From Aralia elata (Eukaryota; Streptophyta; Magnoliopsida; Apiales; Araliaceae), in the NCBI GenBank assembly GCA_034770075.1, contig CM068388.1, positions 70,834,709 to 70,898,708 on the forward strand: a stretch of DNA of 64,000 nucleotides. Reading direction: 5' to 3'. The notes beneath the pieces were generated by a model. The model was not told where the DNA came from and ran no database searches. It saw only the letters and a list, made by a program, of their open reading frames with translations. The position numbers and the translations under genes were made by a program. This document shows, one piece after another, positions 9,718-21,385 of the stretch; within the stretch, counting starts at the first letter, position 1; each line of letters starts with the position of its first letter.

Positions 9718-10730
9718 CTGTAGTGGGGAGTGCTGATTTCCAGCGCCTGAAAACTGGCAGGTGCCGCCGACTCGTCCACATTAATCACTGGCAGGCCATT
9801 CCTAGAAGGAGAAGGGTCATCACACTCTACCGAGATCGTCACCAGATTCCCGTCGATGATAAGTTTGATTTGCTGGTGTAGCGTGGAAGGAACTGCCCCA
9901 GCCGTGTGTATCCACGGCCTCCCCAATAGCAGGTTATAACTCGCCGCAATATCTAGGACTTGGAAAGAGATATCAAAAGTGCAAGGTCCTATTTCCACAG
10001 GCAATTCTATCTCCCCAATTGTATCCCTCCGGGATCCGTCAAAGGCTCTTACCACTACATGACTGGCTCGTAGGCGTTTAGGATTGATGTTCATCTTCTC
10101 CAATGTACTGAGTGGACAGATATTCAACGCCGATCCTCCATCAATCAGCACCCCATTTATAATATAACCTGAAGAGATTACCGCAATATGCAGCGGTTTT
10201 CGATGCCCCCTTCCCTCTTTAGGGATATCATCATCTGTGAATGATATTACATTACTTTCCAACAGATGGTCCACCAGATGGCCGAAACTCTCCTTGCTAA
10301 TCTCCTTGGGAATGTATGCCTCCTCCAGGACTTTGGCCAGAATTTCGCAGTGATCACTGGATGATAATACCAAATCCATGATCGACGTCAGGGTCGACTC
10401 CTCGCTTAATATCTGGATTCCCCTTGCTTCTGGATGATCCATCTTCCTTAAGAATTCCAGGGCTTTCTCCTCGGATATCTTTTCATTTTTCTTTGTTTTG
10501 CTCTCAAGGACTCGTCCTGGGAGATATAAAGGATTCCCTCTTGATGTTACAGAAGCACAACTGGTCGCTTCCTCTGACACTCCCCCGTAATTCCATGGTA
10601 CCGTTTTCAGACTGTTGACAGGGATTTGCGGTCTCGCTTTAAGGGTGAGGAGTTTCGGAGCCGCTAACTTGACAGGCCCCTCTATGATATTTCTGCTTAC
10701 CCCCGCCAACCTCGGCTTCACTGGCCTCCG
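9687..10730 (-). pseudogene. Retropepsin-like aspartic protease
   Basis: The core reads YIINGVLIDGGSALNICPLS, with Asp in the DGGS loop replacing the common DTGA/DSGA, and then NLLLGRPWIHTAGAVPS, the usual C-terminal flank of plant Ty3 proteases. It cleaves the gag-pol polyprotein. The open frame extends past 10800 but overlaps the gag frame (stop at 10639), and the domain starts well downstream of that overlap. One indel between gag and protease is likely; a programmed shift is possible but not shown. Confidence 0.85.
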
Positions 10731-12120
10731 CCACATTGACCCCCTCTCCATCATGCCTTGGCAGGGGATTGACTTTAACATTTGGGGAGTCTGGCTGTTC
10801 CACCACAATTTCCCCACTATCGATCAAGTTCTGAATTCTGTGCTTCAGCGTCCAACATTCCTGCGTATCATGACCAGGGGAACCTGAGTGGTATGCGCAT
10901 CGCTTGCTTGGGTCAAATCTTCTTCCTTTCGGGTCGCTTGGGGGTGCCAAATCGACTATTTTCCTCTGGGCTATCAATACTGCCAAAATCCGCTCAAGAG
11001 GATCCCCGAGCGGGGTGAATACTCGATTTTTCGTGGTCTCGAATCTTCTTCGCCCGTCCGTCCTTTGATCAGTGAAGTTGGGTTGTCGGGATGGCCCCAC
11101 TCTCTGTACCTGTACTGGAGGATTGTTCTCTGCCTTTCTAGATGATCCCTGCAGGATGATGGAAACATCTTCCTCCTTTTTCTTTTGGACCCTACGGGAA
11201 GTGCTGCCATAGTTTCCACTTTGGATTTGTTCTGCAACTGTTTCCAAAGCCGTGAAATCCCGAATCTTACCAGACTTCAACCCCATGTCCACCATTTCTC
11301 CGTGTTTTATCATCTCGGCAAAAGGTCTTCCAATCCCTGATATAACCCGCTCATAATAAGGTGCCTCTTGAATATCCACGAAGGTCATCACCATCTCCGA
11401 CTCGCTCATTAGGGGATTCACTTGTGCAGCCATACCCATCCATCGTTGTGCATAATCCCTGAAAGATTCTTTTGGTTGCTTCTTGATTTTCGTCATTTGG
11501 TATCTATCAAGGGCCATTTGTGCCTGGAAGCTATATTGTGTTAAGAAGGTATGGGCCAACTCCTCCCAATTGTGGATCCGGGCATTATCAAGACGGGCAT
11601 ACCAAATTCTTGCTTCTCCCGTCAGGCTCTTTTGGAATAATTGCATCCTTAGACCCTCGTCTTCTGCATAAGACCCAAGCTCCCCAATGTATATTTTCAG
11701 ATGTGTATAAAGATCCCCCTTCCCATTGTATTTCTCAAATTCGGGGATTTTAAACTTCTCCGGATATCTGGTTCCCGGAAAGACACACAGATCAGAATAA
11801 TTTACCCTGCCTAAGGAACCTACGCCTTTCAGGGATTGGATGGTCTCCTCCATTTGTTTCATTTTCCTTCGAAGATCGCTAGTGTCTCCCTCCTTTGGAA
11901 TAGTGATGACTGTCCTGTTAGGTGCAGGAACGGCTTTGGGGACGACTGGCTCCCCCTTAGGTTGGGGTTGATCGTCTTTAGGTGGATCCTTGCTTGGCGG
12001 GTCCTGTCTAGATAACAATTGCTCTTTCAGCATCGTGGCCATTTCCAACATCTGTCTTTTAAAATCATCGAATTCCTCCCGAGATATGGAACCAGGATTA
12101 GTAGGTGGAATATCAGCCAT
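10639..12120 (-). CDS. Gag capsid/nucleocapsid protein (Ty3)
   Basis: The likely start is the ATG at 12120 (MADIPPTNPGSISREEF). A longer open frame upstream to 12282 lies in leader sequence. A coiled-coil segment (DLRRKMKQMEETIQSLK) precedes the retrotransposon gag domain: YTHLKIYIGELGSYAEDEGL, LTGEARIWYARLD, WEELAHTFLTQYSF, MTKIKKQPKESFRDYAQRW. A zinc-knuckle-like CAYHSGSPGHDTQEC lies near the C-terminus. Gag packages the element RNA into particles in the cytoplasm. The frame is intact over about 490 codons but ends out of frame with the protease. Confidence 0.9.
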   Translation of the reverse strand: MADIPPTNPGSISREEFDDFKRQMLEMATMLKEQLLSRQDPPSKDPPKDDQPQPKGEPVVPKAVPAPNRTVITIPKEGDTSDLRRKMKQMEETIQSLKGVGSLGRVNYSDLCVFPGTRYPEKFKIPEFEKYNGKGDLYTHLKIYIGELGSYAEDEGLRMQLFQKSLTGEARIWYARLDNARIHNWEELAHTFLTQYSFQAQMALDRYQMTKIKKQPKESFRDYAQRWMGMAAQVNPLMSESEMVMTFVDIQEAPYYERVISGIGRPFAEMIKHGEMVDMGLKSGKIRDFTALETVAEQIQSGNYGSTSRRVQKKKEEDVSIILQGSSRKAENNPPVQVQRVGPSRQPNFTDQRTDGRRRFETTKNRVFTPLGDPLERILAVLIAQRKIVDLAPPSDPKGRRFDPSKRCAYHSGSPGHDTQECWTLKHRIQNLIDSGEIVVEQPDSPNVKVNPLPRHDGEGVNVAEASEAEVGGGKQKYHRGACQVSGSETPHP

Positions 12121-12891
12121 TTCAGATGTAGAAGCCTGGGCCCTCTTAGATTGCAAACGCGTTTGAGGAGCAATCCTATAGAGGAAAACGGTTTGAAGTT
12201 TAGTCTTTGTGAAATGAAAGATGTGGATGCATGCTAAAGCTGTAACTTTTGTGTTTTTGGGTTTTTTAATCTTTCCCTGCAAAACAACATGTTAGCAGTC
12301 CCTTATTGCAATAATAATTGACAGACACAAATTATTACGCTTTCCCAGCTATTCCCTGCAAAACATAGAGGTCAGTACTTTCTTTTGACAACAGGGAGGG
12401 TATATGTAAAAATATTTAATGGGATTATGACATTTATACGCGTAAATGTAAAAAGGCATGAAGAGACTTTCCTTGCGTTGGGTTAATCTGAGGCTGACCT
12501 ACCCTAAGGTTACTCTCGCGGCTTTTCGGCATGAAGGTCCCCAAATCTTCGCAATCTACTCGTCTGAGTCCTTTCGATTGGAGCGGATTTGGGTGGTGCG
12601 TTTCCTGAGCCATCTTCGGGGAGCAGCCCCTTCGAGTCCAGTAATAAGCAACCGACGGGTTCGCCTCAGGAGGAGGTACACTCTCAACATACATTCACAT
12701 TCATCGTCCTCACCGTATGCAAATGAATACTTTAAAGTAAAGCAATTCAATCATTCATTCATTGGACAAAAACACACATTCACACAACAACAAGTAAAAC
12801 AGGTCAAAAATATCGCACACACACACACATTCATAAATTTTTAAAGGATAGGATAGCATCAAGATTTGGACGCGGCTTAAGCCCTCTAATG
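12121..12891 (-). other. Untranslated leader between PBS and gag
   Basis: No conserved domain is seen on either strand. A short CA microsatellite (about 12812-12828) lies next to the primer-binding site. Small frames here are not supported as genes. Confidence 0.6.
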
Positions 12892-12909
12892 TCCCCAGCA
12901 GAGTCGCCA
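12892..12909 (-). promoter_or_regulatory. Primer-binding site, probably tRNA-Arg type
   Basis: The minus strand reads TGGCGACTCTGCTGGGGA two bases after the end of the right LTR. It would pair with a tRNA 3' end TCCCCAGCAGAGTCGCCA. Ogre elements are known to use a tRNA-Arg primer with a very similar site; the tRNA assignment here is from memory. Confidence 0.75.
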
Positions 12910-12911
12910 GC

Positions 12912-15017
12912 TGTCGACGCCGGGAGGATCGCTTCTTTCGTGATTATTACCCTTTCCAATTTTAGCCTTTTTTGTTAGATGATTTTTGGAAAAGGTCGGC
13001 ATGAGTGTCGACGGGGTTTTGAAAGATCGTTTTTTATGATGAGTCAATTGACCAGAGTCGCCAGTTGGTATATTTGAAATGGATGTACCAACTCATCCGA
13101 ATTTCATTTTTGTAAATCGCTGGCTCATGTGTGACTCCGAATTAATTGGTCTGCAAACCGAGATTCATAGAGTTCGGGGGCTTGCTTAAGCGAGGGGAAG
13201 GTGTTAGGCACCCCCCGACTTCCGTGAAACACGGTTACCGCAATCTTGATGCTTTTCCTATCCTTTTAATTCTTAAAATGTGTATGTGTGCGCGGGTGTG
13301 TGCCTATGTGAAGATTGTGGTGAGTTTGTATGAAAGAATCATTTGGGGTTTTTTTTATGGAAAGTCGTGTTTTGAGAGTGCTTTAGAATGTCCTTCGACT
13401 TATACGAGAAAGCTTTATTCTTTATTTAGAAAGGTCTGATTTTAATTGTCAAAACTGCAAGGTTTTCATTTAGGTGTCGTTTTGGCAAAACAAGAGTTTT
13501 ATAAACCTTCGTCAAAATAGGAATCGAGACCTATACGTTGCTCTCATAATTAAAATGACGGCAATTTTCTAGGATCCCTTTAACCCTATGCACATTGGTT
13601 TAATGAAACGTCATTTATTCTATAAAACCATTTTTTGATATTCGAAAACGATTTTTTCTTTAACCTTCTCATTAAATAAGAATAGACATTCATTAGCACT
13701 TCCAATTTCTTACCCTCGTGATGCTAATAACCTAAATTGATGGATTTTTATAGAAATCTTCATTATTTTAGCTTTGAAATCCTTTTTGGTGTTGCAATTC
13801 AAATCAAACATTATAATGCGTAGGGGATTATTCACGGGCATGTAAGCCATCAAAATAACCCCGAACGCCCACAATCACATATTTTCACTATGACGGGGCC
13901 TTAAACACGATTCTCGCCTTGGCGTCGTTTTAAGGCCCGACGATTACATATTTACAATGAATACTACATCGTTCCTACCACCCACATCAAAAGATGTCCA
14001 TCATCGGATTTGGACCACGGGGACGCGTTCCTAGGCTCACACCCGAAATTTCCACACACCCGCAAAACGGATATTACAATAAATAACCAACACGGAAAAT
14101 CTAACAATGCCAAGACATCCTAAAATAGCAACCTAAATGAACTACGCCCAATATATCGTCGTAAAATGAACAAAAAATTCAATAAATGAATATCATCGGG
14201 TTATTAGGAAGAATTTTGTTCCAATGGAACCCTCACTAATAATCCCTAATTCATTGTTCCACCATAAATTACATGAAAACTACATTTAATTTAAACAAAT
14301 GATATGATAGAAATTGCTATAACAAGGGGATTTTCACCTTGCAAATGATATCAAAGTGGATGTAAACTTGTGTATTTGAATAGAGTAGAAATTATCTTGG
14401 ATATAATCTCACAAGAGAAACACAATTCCTCACTTTTTCCTCTCTTTTCTCCTAATTTTCTGCAGTTTTTTGCTGTTTTTCCCTTCTTTTTTCGAGTTGC
14501 TGCTGTTGCTGTTTTTCTTCCTCTCTCAAAATTCTTCCGCCGCTGTCAACTCCCTGCATTCGAATGAAGAAATGAGCTGATAAAGGCTGGCTAAGGCCAG
14601 CCGCAGATGGATCTGCGGCTGGCTGGCCGCCCACCAGCCACTCAGCCTGGTTTCGATTTTCGTGTTTCGAGTTCCGTGTTTTCAAAAGGCGCACTTATTG
14701 GCCGCAGATCAATCCGTGGCTGGCTGGTTTGACTTTTCTCGATTTTCGTGCTACGCCTCGATTCTCGTGTCGTGACGTCGGTTTTCGCCGACAAGCTTGT
14801 ATTTTGCAGTCCGAGAATTACTGGGAGACGTGTCACATCATTCAGGAATGCTCATTTCGGACGGCCTTGTTGTCACGTCGGTTTTGGTTGTAAATCGTCG
14901 CGGTGGCGTCGAGTGTTCGTACTTATGCCCATCCTTCGCTCTCGTAGGCCGGTTCAATTGACGATTTTGCCCTCCAGTCATGGTTAGCATAGGGAACGCA
15001 AAATTTGGGTGTCTACA
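12912..15017 (-). repeat. 5' LTR of the Tat/Ogre-like element
   Basis: This 2106-bp LTR is nearly identical to 1125-3254 and is shorter mainly because the 22-bp hairpin unit is present once (14598-14621) instead of twice. It is the 5' LTR in element orientation because the primer-binding site abuts it. The TSD CTGAC follows at 15018-15022. Confidence 0.93.
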
Positions 15018-15593
15018 CTGACAGCCTAAGTTCTTAAAAGCTCCACTCTACGAGATTCTGAGAAATATTATTTGCTGCTAAGTCAATTGAAGAAGGACTA
15101 AAATCAACTTAGTAGCACCTCAAACATCTACATCTTTCTTAGTGATTAGTGATCTTAGTGATTATCTGTAACTAAGTCTTAGTGACTTACAAGATTCTTA
15201 TTGAATCTTTGTTGTAGCTGCTCTTAGTGAGCTTGGTTGGTGTAACTATTGTATCCTTAGTGGATCATCCCTACTCTTGAATTAGAAGAGAGGACTATGA
15301 GACTTTTGTGCTCCAAACCTCTTAAAAATTTCTTATGTTCTTTACATTCTATATATTTACTTTCCAGTCACTTTACGTTTTTATACCTATGACTAGTTTT
15401 CACAATCTGCACTAAATTTAGAACTAAGATTTTTCTTTAATATTTGAAGGAGATTTCAAACTTATTCCACTTTGATAATCTAAATCAAATTAACTTGATT
15501 AACTGATTTCGTAATTACCATTTAAAAACAAAATTTTAAAGAATCTATTCAAAACCCTCCTTTTAGATTTCTTTGTGTGCATTTGGGACAACA
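15018..15593 (+). repeat. R-U5 part of a copia-type LTR
   Basis: Together with 1013-1124 this forms the 3' two-thirds of a Ty1/copia-type LTR. It shares CTAAGTTCTTAAAAGC, TTAGTGATCTTAGTGAT and GAGGACTATGAGACTTTTGT with the LTR at 30679-32790. A TATA-like CTCTATAAAAGG lies at about 1064. It ends GGGACAACA. Confidence 0.7.
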
Positions 15594-15985
15594 CATTTAG
15601 AAGCTCTGCACTATTCAGCTCATTCAGATACACTTAAATATTCAGAACTTTTCATTCAACTTTATCAATCAGGCCTAGTGGTTAAGACTTAGGTCTTGTG
15701 ACCTTTATGTGAGGCTTGTTTGTTAGTTTATTTTAATGTGAAACTTGTTTCCTCTTTATGTGAGTTTTATTTGTGAGTTTATTTCTTGCTCATTTAGTGT
15801 GGTTTGATTGCTTCTTAATTAATATTTTAATAATGATGATGTACTTGATTATAAAATTATATTGGATTCCCCAAACAGTGGGGCTTTCAAAAAAAACACT
15901 AAATTATTATCAAATTACATTATTTAATTATATTAATTAGTCATTTTGGAGCAATAATTATATTTACAATAACAAGGACATATGT
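15594..15985. other. Non-coding sequence between two copia LTR pieces
   Basis: About 390 AT-rich bases carry no domain. The word GATTCCCCAAACAGTGGGG near 15868 is a small inverted repeat. The origin is unknown. Confidence 0.4.
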
Positions 15986-16376
15986 CTGCAACTGCACTGT
16001 TCACAGTACTGAAAAAAGCGACCTGAGGTGGTCCTAGCAAACAACAATTCAAAGTCAAACAATTGGGTATTGACAAGTGCCCAAGGCAGAATGGAGCAAC
16101 TGTAACTTCTCAACGGGAAGGTCGTAAGAGAACTCTATAAAAGGACTACATCTTAAAGTATTTCAACTAAAGATTCATCAAGAGACAAAGTGTTAAAAGC
16201 CTAAGTTCTTAAAAATTCCAATCTATGATTTTGAGAAATATCATTTGTTGCTAATTCAATTGTAGGACTAAAAGCAACTTAATAACACCTTAAAAATCTA
16301 CATCTTTTTTAGTGATTAGTGATCTTAGTGATCATCTGTAACTAAGTCTTAGTGACTTACAAGATTCTTAATTAAT
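15986..16376 (+). repeat. Second partial copia LTR
   Basis: It begins with the conserved block CTGCACTGTTCACAGTACTG, has a TATA-like CTCTATAAAAGG at about 16135, and runs to TTACAAGATTCTTA. There it is joined directly to integrase coding sequence, so its end and the gag/protease region are deleted. Confidence 0.7.
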
Positions 16377-17651
16377 CAAGCTCTTCAAGTTGGTTGAGAA
16401 TGAGAAGGGAGAAAAGATCAAAGCAATCAAGGGTGATCATGAAAGAGAGTTTGACTTTTATAAAGTGGACAAGTTCAGTGGAGATAATGACATTCATCAC
16501 AACTTTTCTGTACCAAGAACTCCCCAGTAGAAGAGTGTAGCTGAAAGGAAGAACAAAACTTTTATTGAAGCAGAAAGGACACTTCTAGCTGTTGCAAGAT
16601 TGTCAAAAAACTTTTGAGCTGAAGTTGTCAATACTGCTTGCTACACTCAGAATAGATCTTTCATTCACTCTACTTACAAGAAGACTTCATTCGAGCTTTG
16701 GAAAGAAATGAAGCCCAACATTAGTTACTTTCATATCTTTGGATATGCCTGTTATATTCTCAATAATAGTAAGAATAATCTGACTAAGTTTCAACCTAAG
16801 ACAAAGGAAAGTATTTTCTTGGTTACTCTATTGATAGTAAGGCATATAGAGTATTTAATAAGAGTTATTAAATGTTGAAGTATCTATTCATGTTACTTTT
16901 GATGAAACTGACAATGTTGGGCCAAGTAAGGTTGTGGTGTTTGATGAGATAGTAGAACAAATTAGGAAATTGTAGAGCAGGAAGACCCTACGATCAACAA
17001 CCCAGCAATCGTAGAACCAGTCAAAGAAATCATAGAGCCACTTGTCCCATAACTAGGAACTCTGCGAATTAAAGATCCTCTTGCACCAAATAATGATGAG
17101 CCAAATAGTGAAAATCTCAGACAAGAAGGCACCATGACTGATATTCCAATTGGAAAAGGATGGACATCACACTCAAGATCTGATCATTCGTGATCCATAT
17201 GCAAGAGTTAGAACAAGATCTGTCACTTAGAATGAATACTTATATTTAAGCTTTCTATCTAAAATGGAACCAAAGAAGATTGATGAAACTCTTCAAGATT
17301 CAAGCTACATTGAAGCAATTCAAGAAAAACCGAACCAATTTGAGAGAAGTAAAGTCTGAAGATTAGTTCCAAGACCAAGAGATCGATTGGCACCAAATGG
17401 GTCTTCAAGAACAATATGGATAAAGATGGTTTGATCACAAAGAACAAGGCAAGATTGGAAACTAAGGGTTACTCGTAGAATAAGACATTTACTATGATGA
17501 GACCTTTGCACTTATGGCTAGATTTGTGTTAGTACTTACAATTATGTCAAACCTATTTGATTTGATGATGATTCTATCTGAATGTATATTTGTAAATAAG
17601 AAGTTTTTGTAAAGAATTTTATGTAAAAGGACTTAGTTTAGGGATCAAACT
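16377..17651 (+). pseudogene. Degenerate copia pol fragment (integrase to RT)
   Basis: Broken plus-strand frames read GDHEREFDFYKVDKF, ERKNKTFIEAERTLLA (integrase Glu region), NTACYTQNRSFIHSTYKKTS, ILNNSKNNLTKFQPK and, near 17390, IGTKWVFKNN (start of RT). Many stops and shifts interrupt it. RT is cut off and the sequence passes straight to a 3' end with a polypurine-like run before TGTTAGG at 17652. It is a dead deletion derivative, also present in copy B at 29396-30678. Confidence 0.85.
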
Positions 17652-17786
17652 TGTTAGGTTGATCCAAATCGTAGAGTTAAACCTCTATATTAAATAAGTT
17701 ATCCCTGGCAAGAAGATGTTCGTAGAGCTAAAGGTATAGTTACTCTAAGATCGCAGAGTGGACCAAAGACAATCAAAGATCATAGA
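17652..17786 (+). repeat. Start of copia 3' LTR, truncated
   Basis: It begins TGTTAGGTTGATCC after the polypurine-like run and carries several CGTAGAG words. It is cut at 17786, where the duplication ends, and joins an unrelated Ogre-type LTR fragment. Confidence 0.7.
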
Positions 17787-18355
17787 GGTTTTGAAAACTA
17801 TGTTTTTCCAAAACGTCACCTCAAAAAAAGGTTTTTCTGCAAAATCAAAGCTAAAACGAACTTTTTCTTCGAATCAAATCCTTCGCGCATAGACTCAAAG
17901 AGGTTTTTAAGTTATTCTCAAAATAAACGCACTTCTCACGATTTTAACTCAGAGCTAGGTAGATTTCCTCCAAATCACACACACACACTTAGGAAAATAT
18001 TAAGATGCGGTAACCGTGATTTCACAAAAATCAAAGAGTGTCTAACACCTGCCCCTTGCTTAAACAAGTCCCCCAGCTCTATGAATCAAAGACCAATTTT
18101 ACGAAGTTATATTTTGGGCCATATTACGAAAAAAAATCTAAAAATCCAGATGAGTTGGTAAATCCATTTAATTCTTTACCAACTGGCGATTCTGTTTAAT
18201 TGGCCCATCATTAAAAGCAATCTTTCAAAATCTCGTCGGCATTTATGTCGATTTTTCCTAAAAATACATTTTAAATAATAATAAACCAAAATCTTAAAAA
18301 GGGTAGGAACAAATTAGGAAAAAAGGAAAAAGTAAATTTTTCCCCGGCGTCGACA
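17787..18355 (+). repeat. Truncated Tat/Ogre-type LTR, plus orientation
   Basis: Blocks GATGCGGTAACCGTG, GTGTCTAACACCTGCCCCTT and CTTTACCAACTGGCGATTCT, and the end CCGGCGTCGACA, match the reverse complement of the LTR at 1125-3254. The 5' part of the LTR is missing. It comes from a relative, not the same copy, as identity is well below that of the intact LTR pair. Confidence 0.75.
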
Positions 18356-18554
18356 CATATGTTCCAATGTTTATGTATTTTGTTTATATCTGTTCGGTTG
18401 GATGTATTTTAAAAAAACTCAAAAACTCTAAAGTGACGTATTAAACCTATGAGGTATACTAGCCGGATAGTAGATACCCTCCATCTCCCTATTTCACTTA
18501 TTTTAACATTATTTTGATATCAGATTTTATAGAAGTAAAAACAATTAGACTAAC
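18356..18554. other. Short unassigned AT-rich stretch
   Basis: No gene or repeat is recognised. Its last five bases, CTAAC (18550-18554), are the left target-site duplication of the solo LTR. Confidence 0.5.
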
Positions 18555-21380
18555 TGTGACACCCCCAAATCCGGGTACATAAATCTCACAGATTTGGTGT
18601 TCACTATTCCATACATTCAAGACTAACTACTCATGAAAAAAGACAATATAATTAAACTGAATAAATCATCTTCCCACAATAGGGGTTACAACTCTAATCT
18701 CTTAAATAAATAAATCCCAAGTTATCTAACCTTTATTACATCATTGCGGAATTAAAACATAATATTAAATAAGTTCTATTACAAAAACTTCATAACAAAT
18801 AACAGCACGCTATCTACTTCTGCATCTTGCCCTTGCATTTATTAGTGGACGGCTCATCTGACTTCTCAGTCTTAGCTGCAATATGTTATGCAAGGGTGAG
18901 CAAACAATTGCTCACAAGTATGATAACAATTGAATAATCAATGGAGTATATTTTTAATTGAGATATAACAGCTTTTCTGGAAATAATCAATAATAATCTG
19001 AAAGCTTAACAGATAGCTTGCTCAAGAATTGAATATAGATTTCAAGATTAAAATGTATTTGAGGCTCGAACTATGTCCTAGGTTAACAAGTATCTCTACT
19101 GTAACCTTTAACAGTCTTATAGACTATGGACCATTCATCTCGTACTCCGGGGGATCAGCCCTTTGTACAATGTATTGTGCACAAATATTTTAACGTTGTT
19201 GCGTAATTAATCCCCTATGATAGGGTTGTTCATCTCAGTTTAACGACAGAATCCGTACCAAAAGAAACTTAGTTTGGAATAACTTCAAGATATTCTAAGT
19301 CTTTAAAACGCTCAGCAACTATGGACTAGCTGAATCAATAAGGCCAGGGTTTGCTAGTCGCTTAAGCATTTGATTCAACAATAAAATTATACAATGAGTT
19401 TATATTCAAAGTTTGAACAACGATTCATGATCGATTAACAAATGACTGGAATAAATCATAAGCATTTGACATTATAACAACCTTGCTTGAACAATAATAA
19501 GCTAAGGTTAATAAACTTGCTCAATGAAAATAAAGTAAGTAACTTGCTCGAGTAAAAGTTAAGTTTAGGGAACTTGCTTTCAACGAAATGAAGAGAATAA
19601 GGATAGAAAACTTGCCTCGTGTGTAGATTACAGGTTAATATTCACGTTTCTTAATCAACCTATACATTCCGTTTATAAAGCGGAAACAATAATTAGTTAC
19701 AGTACTATAAGCACTTTAGGATTCGTTTTATCCAATTTCATTGTAACATCTCGATTGTCATTTGATATTCAATAAATATTTGCTTATCAACCATCATGGT
19801 ATCTCATTAATCATTTAATATCTTAGTCTAAGCTTTAAATACACACATCGCCATATAGCATAATCACAAAGAAAAAGAAAATTTTTCAGTTCCTGTTCCA
19901 CCGCCGGGGCGGTGGATTCCTTCACAAAACGGCGTCGGGGCGATGTAGTCGCCGGGGCGACAAAACCAGCTCATTCCTACCACCGAGGCGGGGACACCGT
20001 CGGGACGCTAATTTCAGTACATTTCCACCGTCGGGGCGGTGGACTCGACTGTCATCTCCTACAGTTCGCGAACCAGTGAAATTTCAGACCAAAATTTCCA
20101 AATTCTACCATCCGACTCACAATTTAAACGTACCCAGACATCAAACATGTTGTAAAATAAATACCCAACATGTTTCTAATGATTCTAATCATTATAACAC
20201 ACATAATCAACTAATTAAAGATCAAAAATTCACTGTTAATACATTAAAATATTCATGTTTTGGACATTTTAATGAAATCGAACACTTTGAATTCATCTCT
20301 AAACCATTTTAATCCAGTCCACTTACATTCTTTTCGTTTTTCATTATATTATCATAATCAAGAGTCAATTTATCAACTAATAAACAAATTGAACATCCAT
20401 TTTCTTACATATAATCTATATATGAAAGTGAAACTCTGTAAAACCAAAAACTCTATTTTTAAAGCATGCTTTTATGGACTGATTATAAACAACATATAAT
20501 GATTTATACATGCTAACCAACATACATAAACAACTTCTCAACAAATAATCCATCAAAATCCATTTAAAGAGAAATAAAATAAATTCTCAGTGAAGAACTC
20601 TAAGAACTATAAGTAAGAAAAATTAGAATCAATTTATACCTCTTGATTCCTTCTTAGATTTAGCTAGATGATGAGAATAGCTTAGCAATTCACTTTCTTC
20701 CTTTTTGATTTTTCAGAATTTCTCTAAGCTCTCAACTCCCAGTCTTTTCAGACTCTGTTTTTTTTCTTCTTTTCTCTTAGGCTTAGCAATATTAAGCGTA
20801 AAGAATTAAACTGCAGACTTAAGTTGTCAGTTGCAAAGCAAAGGGTTAGGCCATGTTTGGCAAACCCAAATAAGAAAAATAGAATCCTAAAAGCCACAAA
20901 GCCTTGTTTGGTTGAATCAAAGCAAAATAAACTATTTTTACCAACCAAGGGTCACAAGGCCTTATTTGGTTTAACTAAAATAAAAACCCTTTTCCATTTA
21001 TTTTAATAACCCATTATACTATATAGTTTAATTGTCACACTTTTAATTTAATAAGACTCATTAGTAAATAAATTCAATTAAACCTTACTAATTTAATTAC
21101 AACTTTTATTTGACCAAAAATACTATTACCAAATAAATTATTTTATTCAAATAAATCCTTTACTCAAATAAATCATTTTATCATCTAATTTAATTATTAA
21201 ATTAAATTAGAATAAACACATCAAATCACAATCAAATAACAATTCACCTAATTACACATAAAGTGAATTACTCCACAATAACTTTATCAATTATTTATTT
21301 TACTCAATAAATAAATTAACAAAAATATTTATTTAACTCAATAAATATTTTATTTATTCACAAAAATTACATTCGTTACA
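18555..21380 (+). mobile_element. Solo LTR, 2.8 kb, TSD CTAAC
   Basis: The sequence starts TGTGACACCCCCAAATCC and ends ATTCGTTACA, with CTAAC repeated at 18550-18554 and 21381-21385. No gag-pol lies inside, so this is a solo LTR left by LTR-LTR recombination. Interior blocks (GCAAGGGTGAGCAAAC, CCCCTATGATAGGGTTGTTC) match, inverted, the solo LTR at 52844-55847, so both belong to one superfamily. The ends suggest a Ty3-type element with long LTRs; the lineage is not proven. Confidence 0.85.
19898..20050. repeat. GC-rich short repeats inside the solo LTR
   Basis: Variants of ACCGCCGGGGCGGTGG recur five or six times, several of them palindromic, in otherwise AT-rich DNA. The equivalent part of the other solo LTR (54405-54480) holds a different GC-rich repeat based on CGGGTCGGGT. 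Confidence 0.7.
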
Positions 21381-21385
21381 CTAAC

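Larger units (their letters stand above)
1125..15017 (-). mobile_element. Tat/Ogre-like Ty3 LTR retrotransposon
   Basis: This 13.9-kb element is bounded by two LTRs that begin TGTCGACGCC and end GTGTCTACA on the plus strand. Each outer edge carries the direct repeat CTGAC (1120-1124 and 15018-15022). Coding is on the minus strand in the order gag, protease, G-patch-like domain, intron, RT, RNase H, second RNase H, integrase. A long 3' region holds tandem repeats and a plus-strand (antisense) ORF. The two RNase H domains, integrase last, the antisense ORF and the intron before RT are features of the Tat/Ogre lineage. The LTRs look about 98% alike by eye, so the insertion is fairly recent, but frameshifts and stops have already broken the polyprotein. 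Confidence 0.93.
15018..17786. repeat. Segmental duplication copy A, right part
   Basis: This continues the duplication interrupted by the Ty3 insertion and matches 28042-30815 at about 98% by eye. Identity stops at AGATCATAGAG (17786 and about 30815). Copy A then continues into an Ogre-type LTR fragment, while copy B continues through the copia LTR. Confidence 0.9.

Noticed and set aside
12434..12844. Frames in the Ty3 leader
   Set aside because: No conserved domain, opposing overlapping frames, position between PBS and gag.
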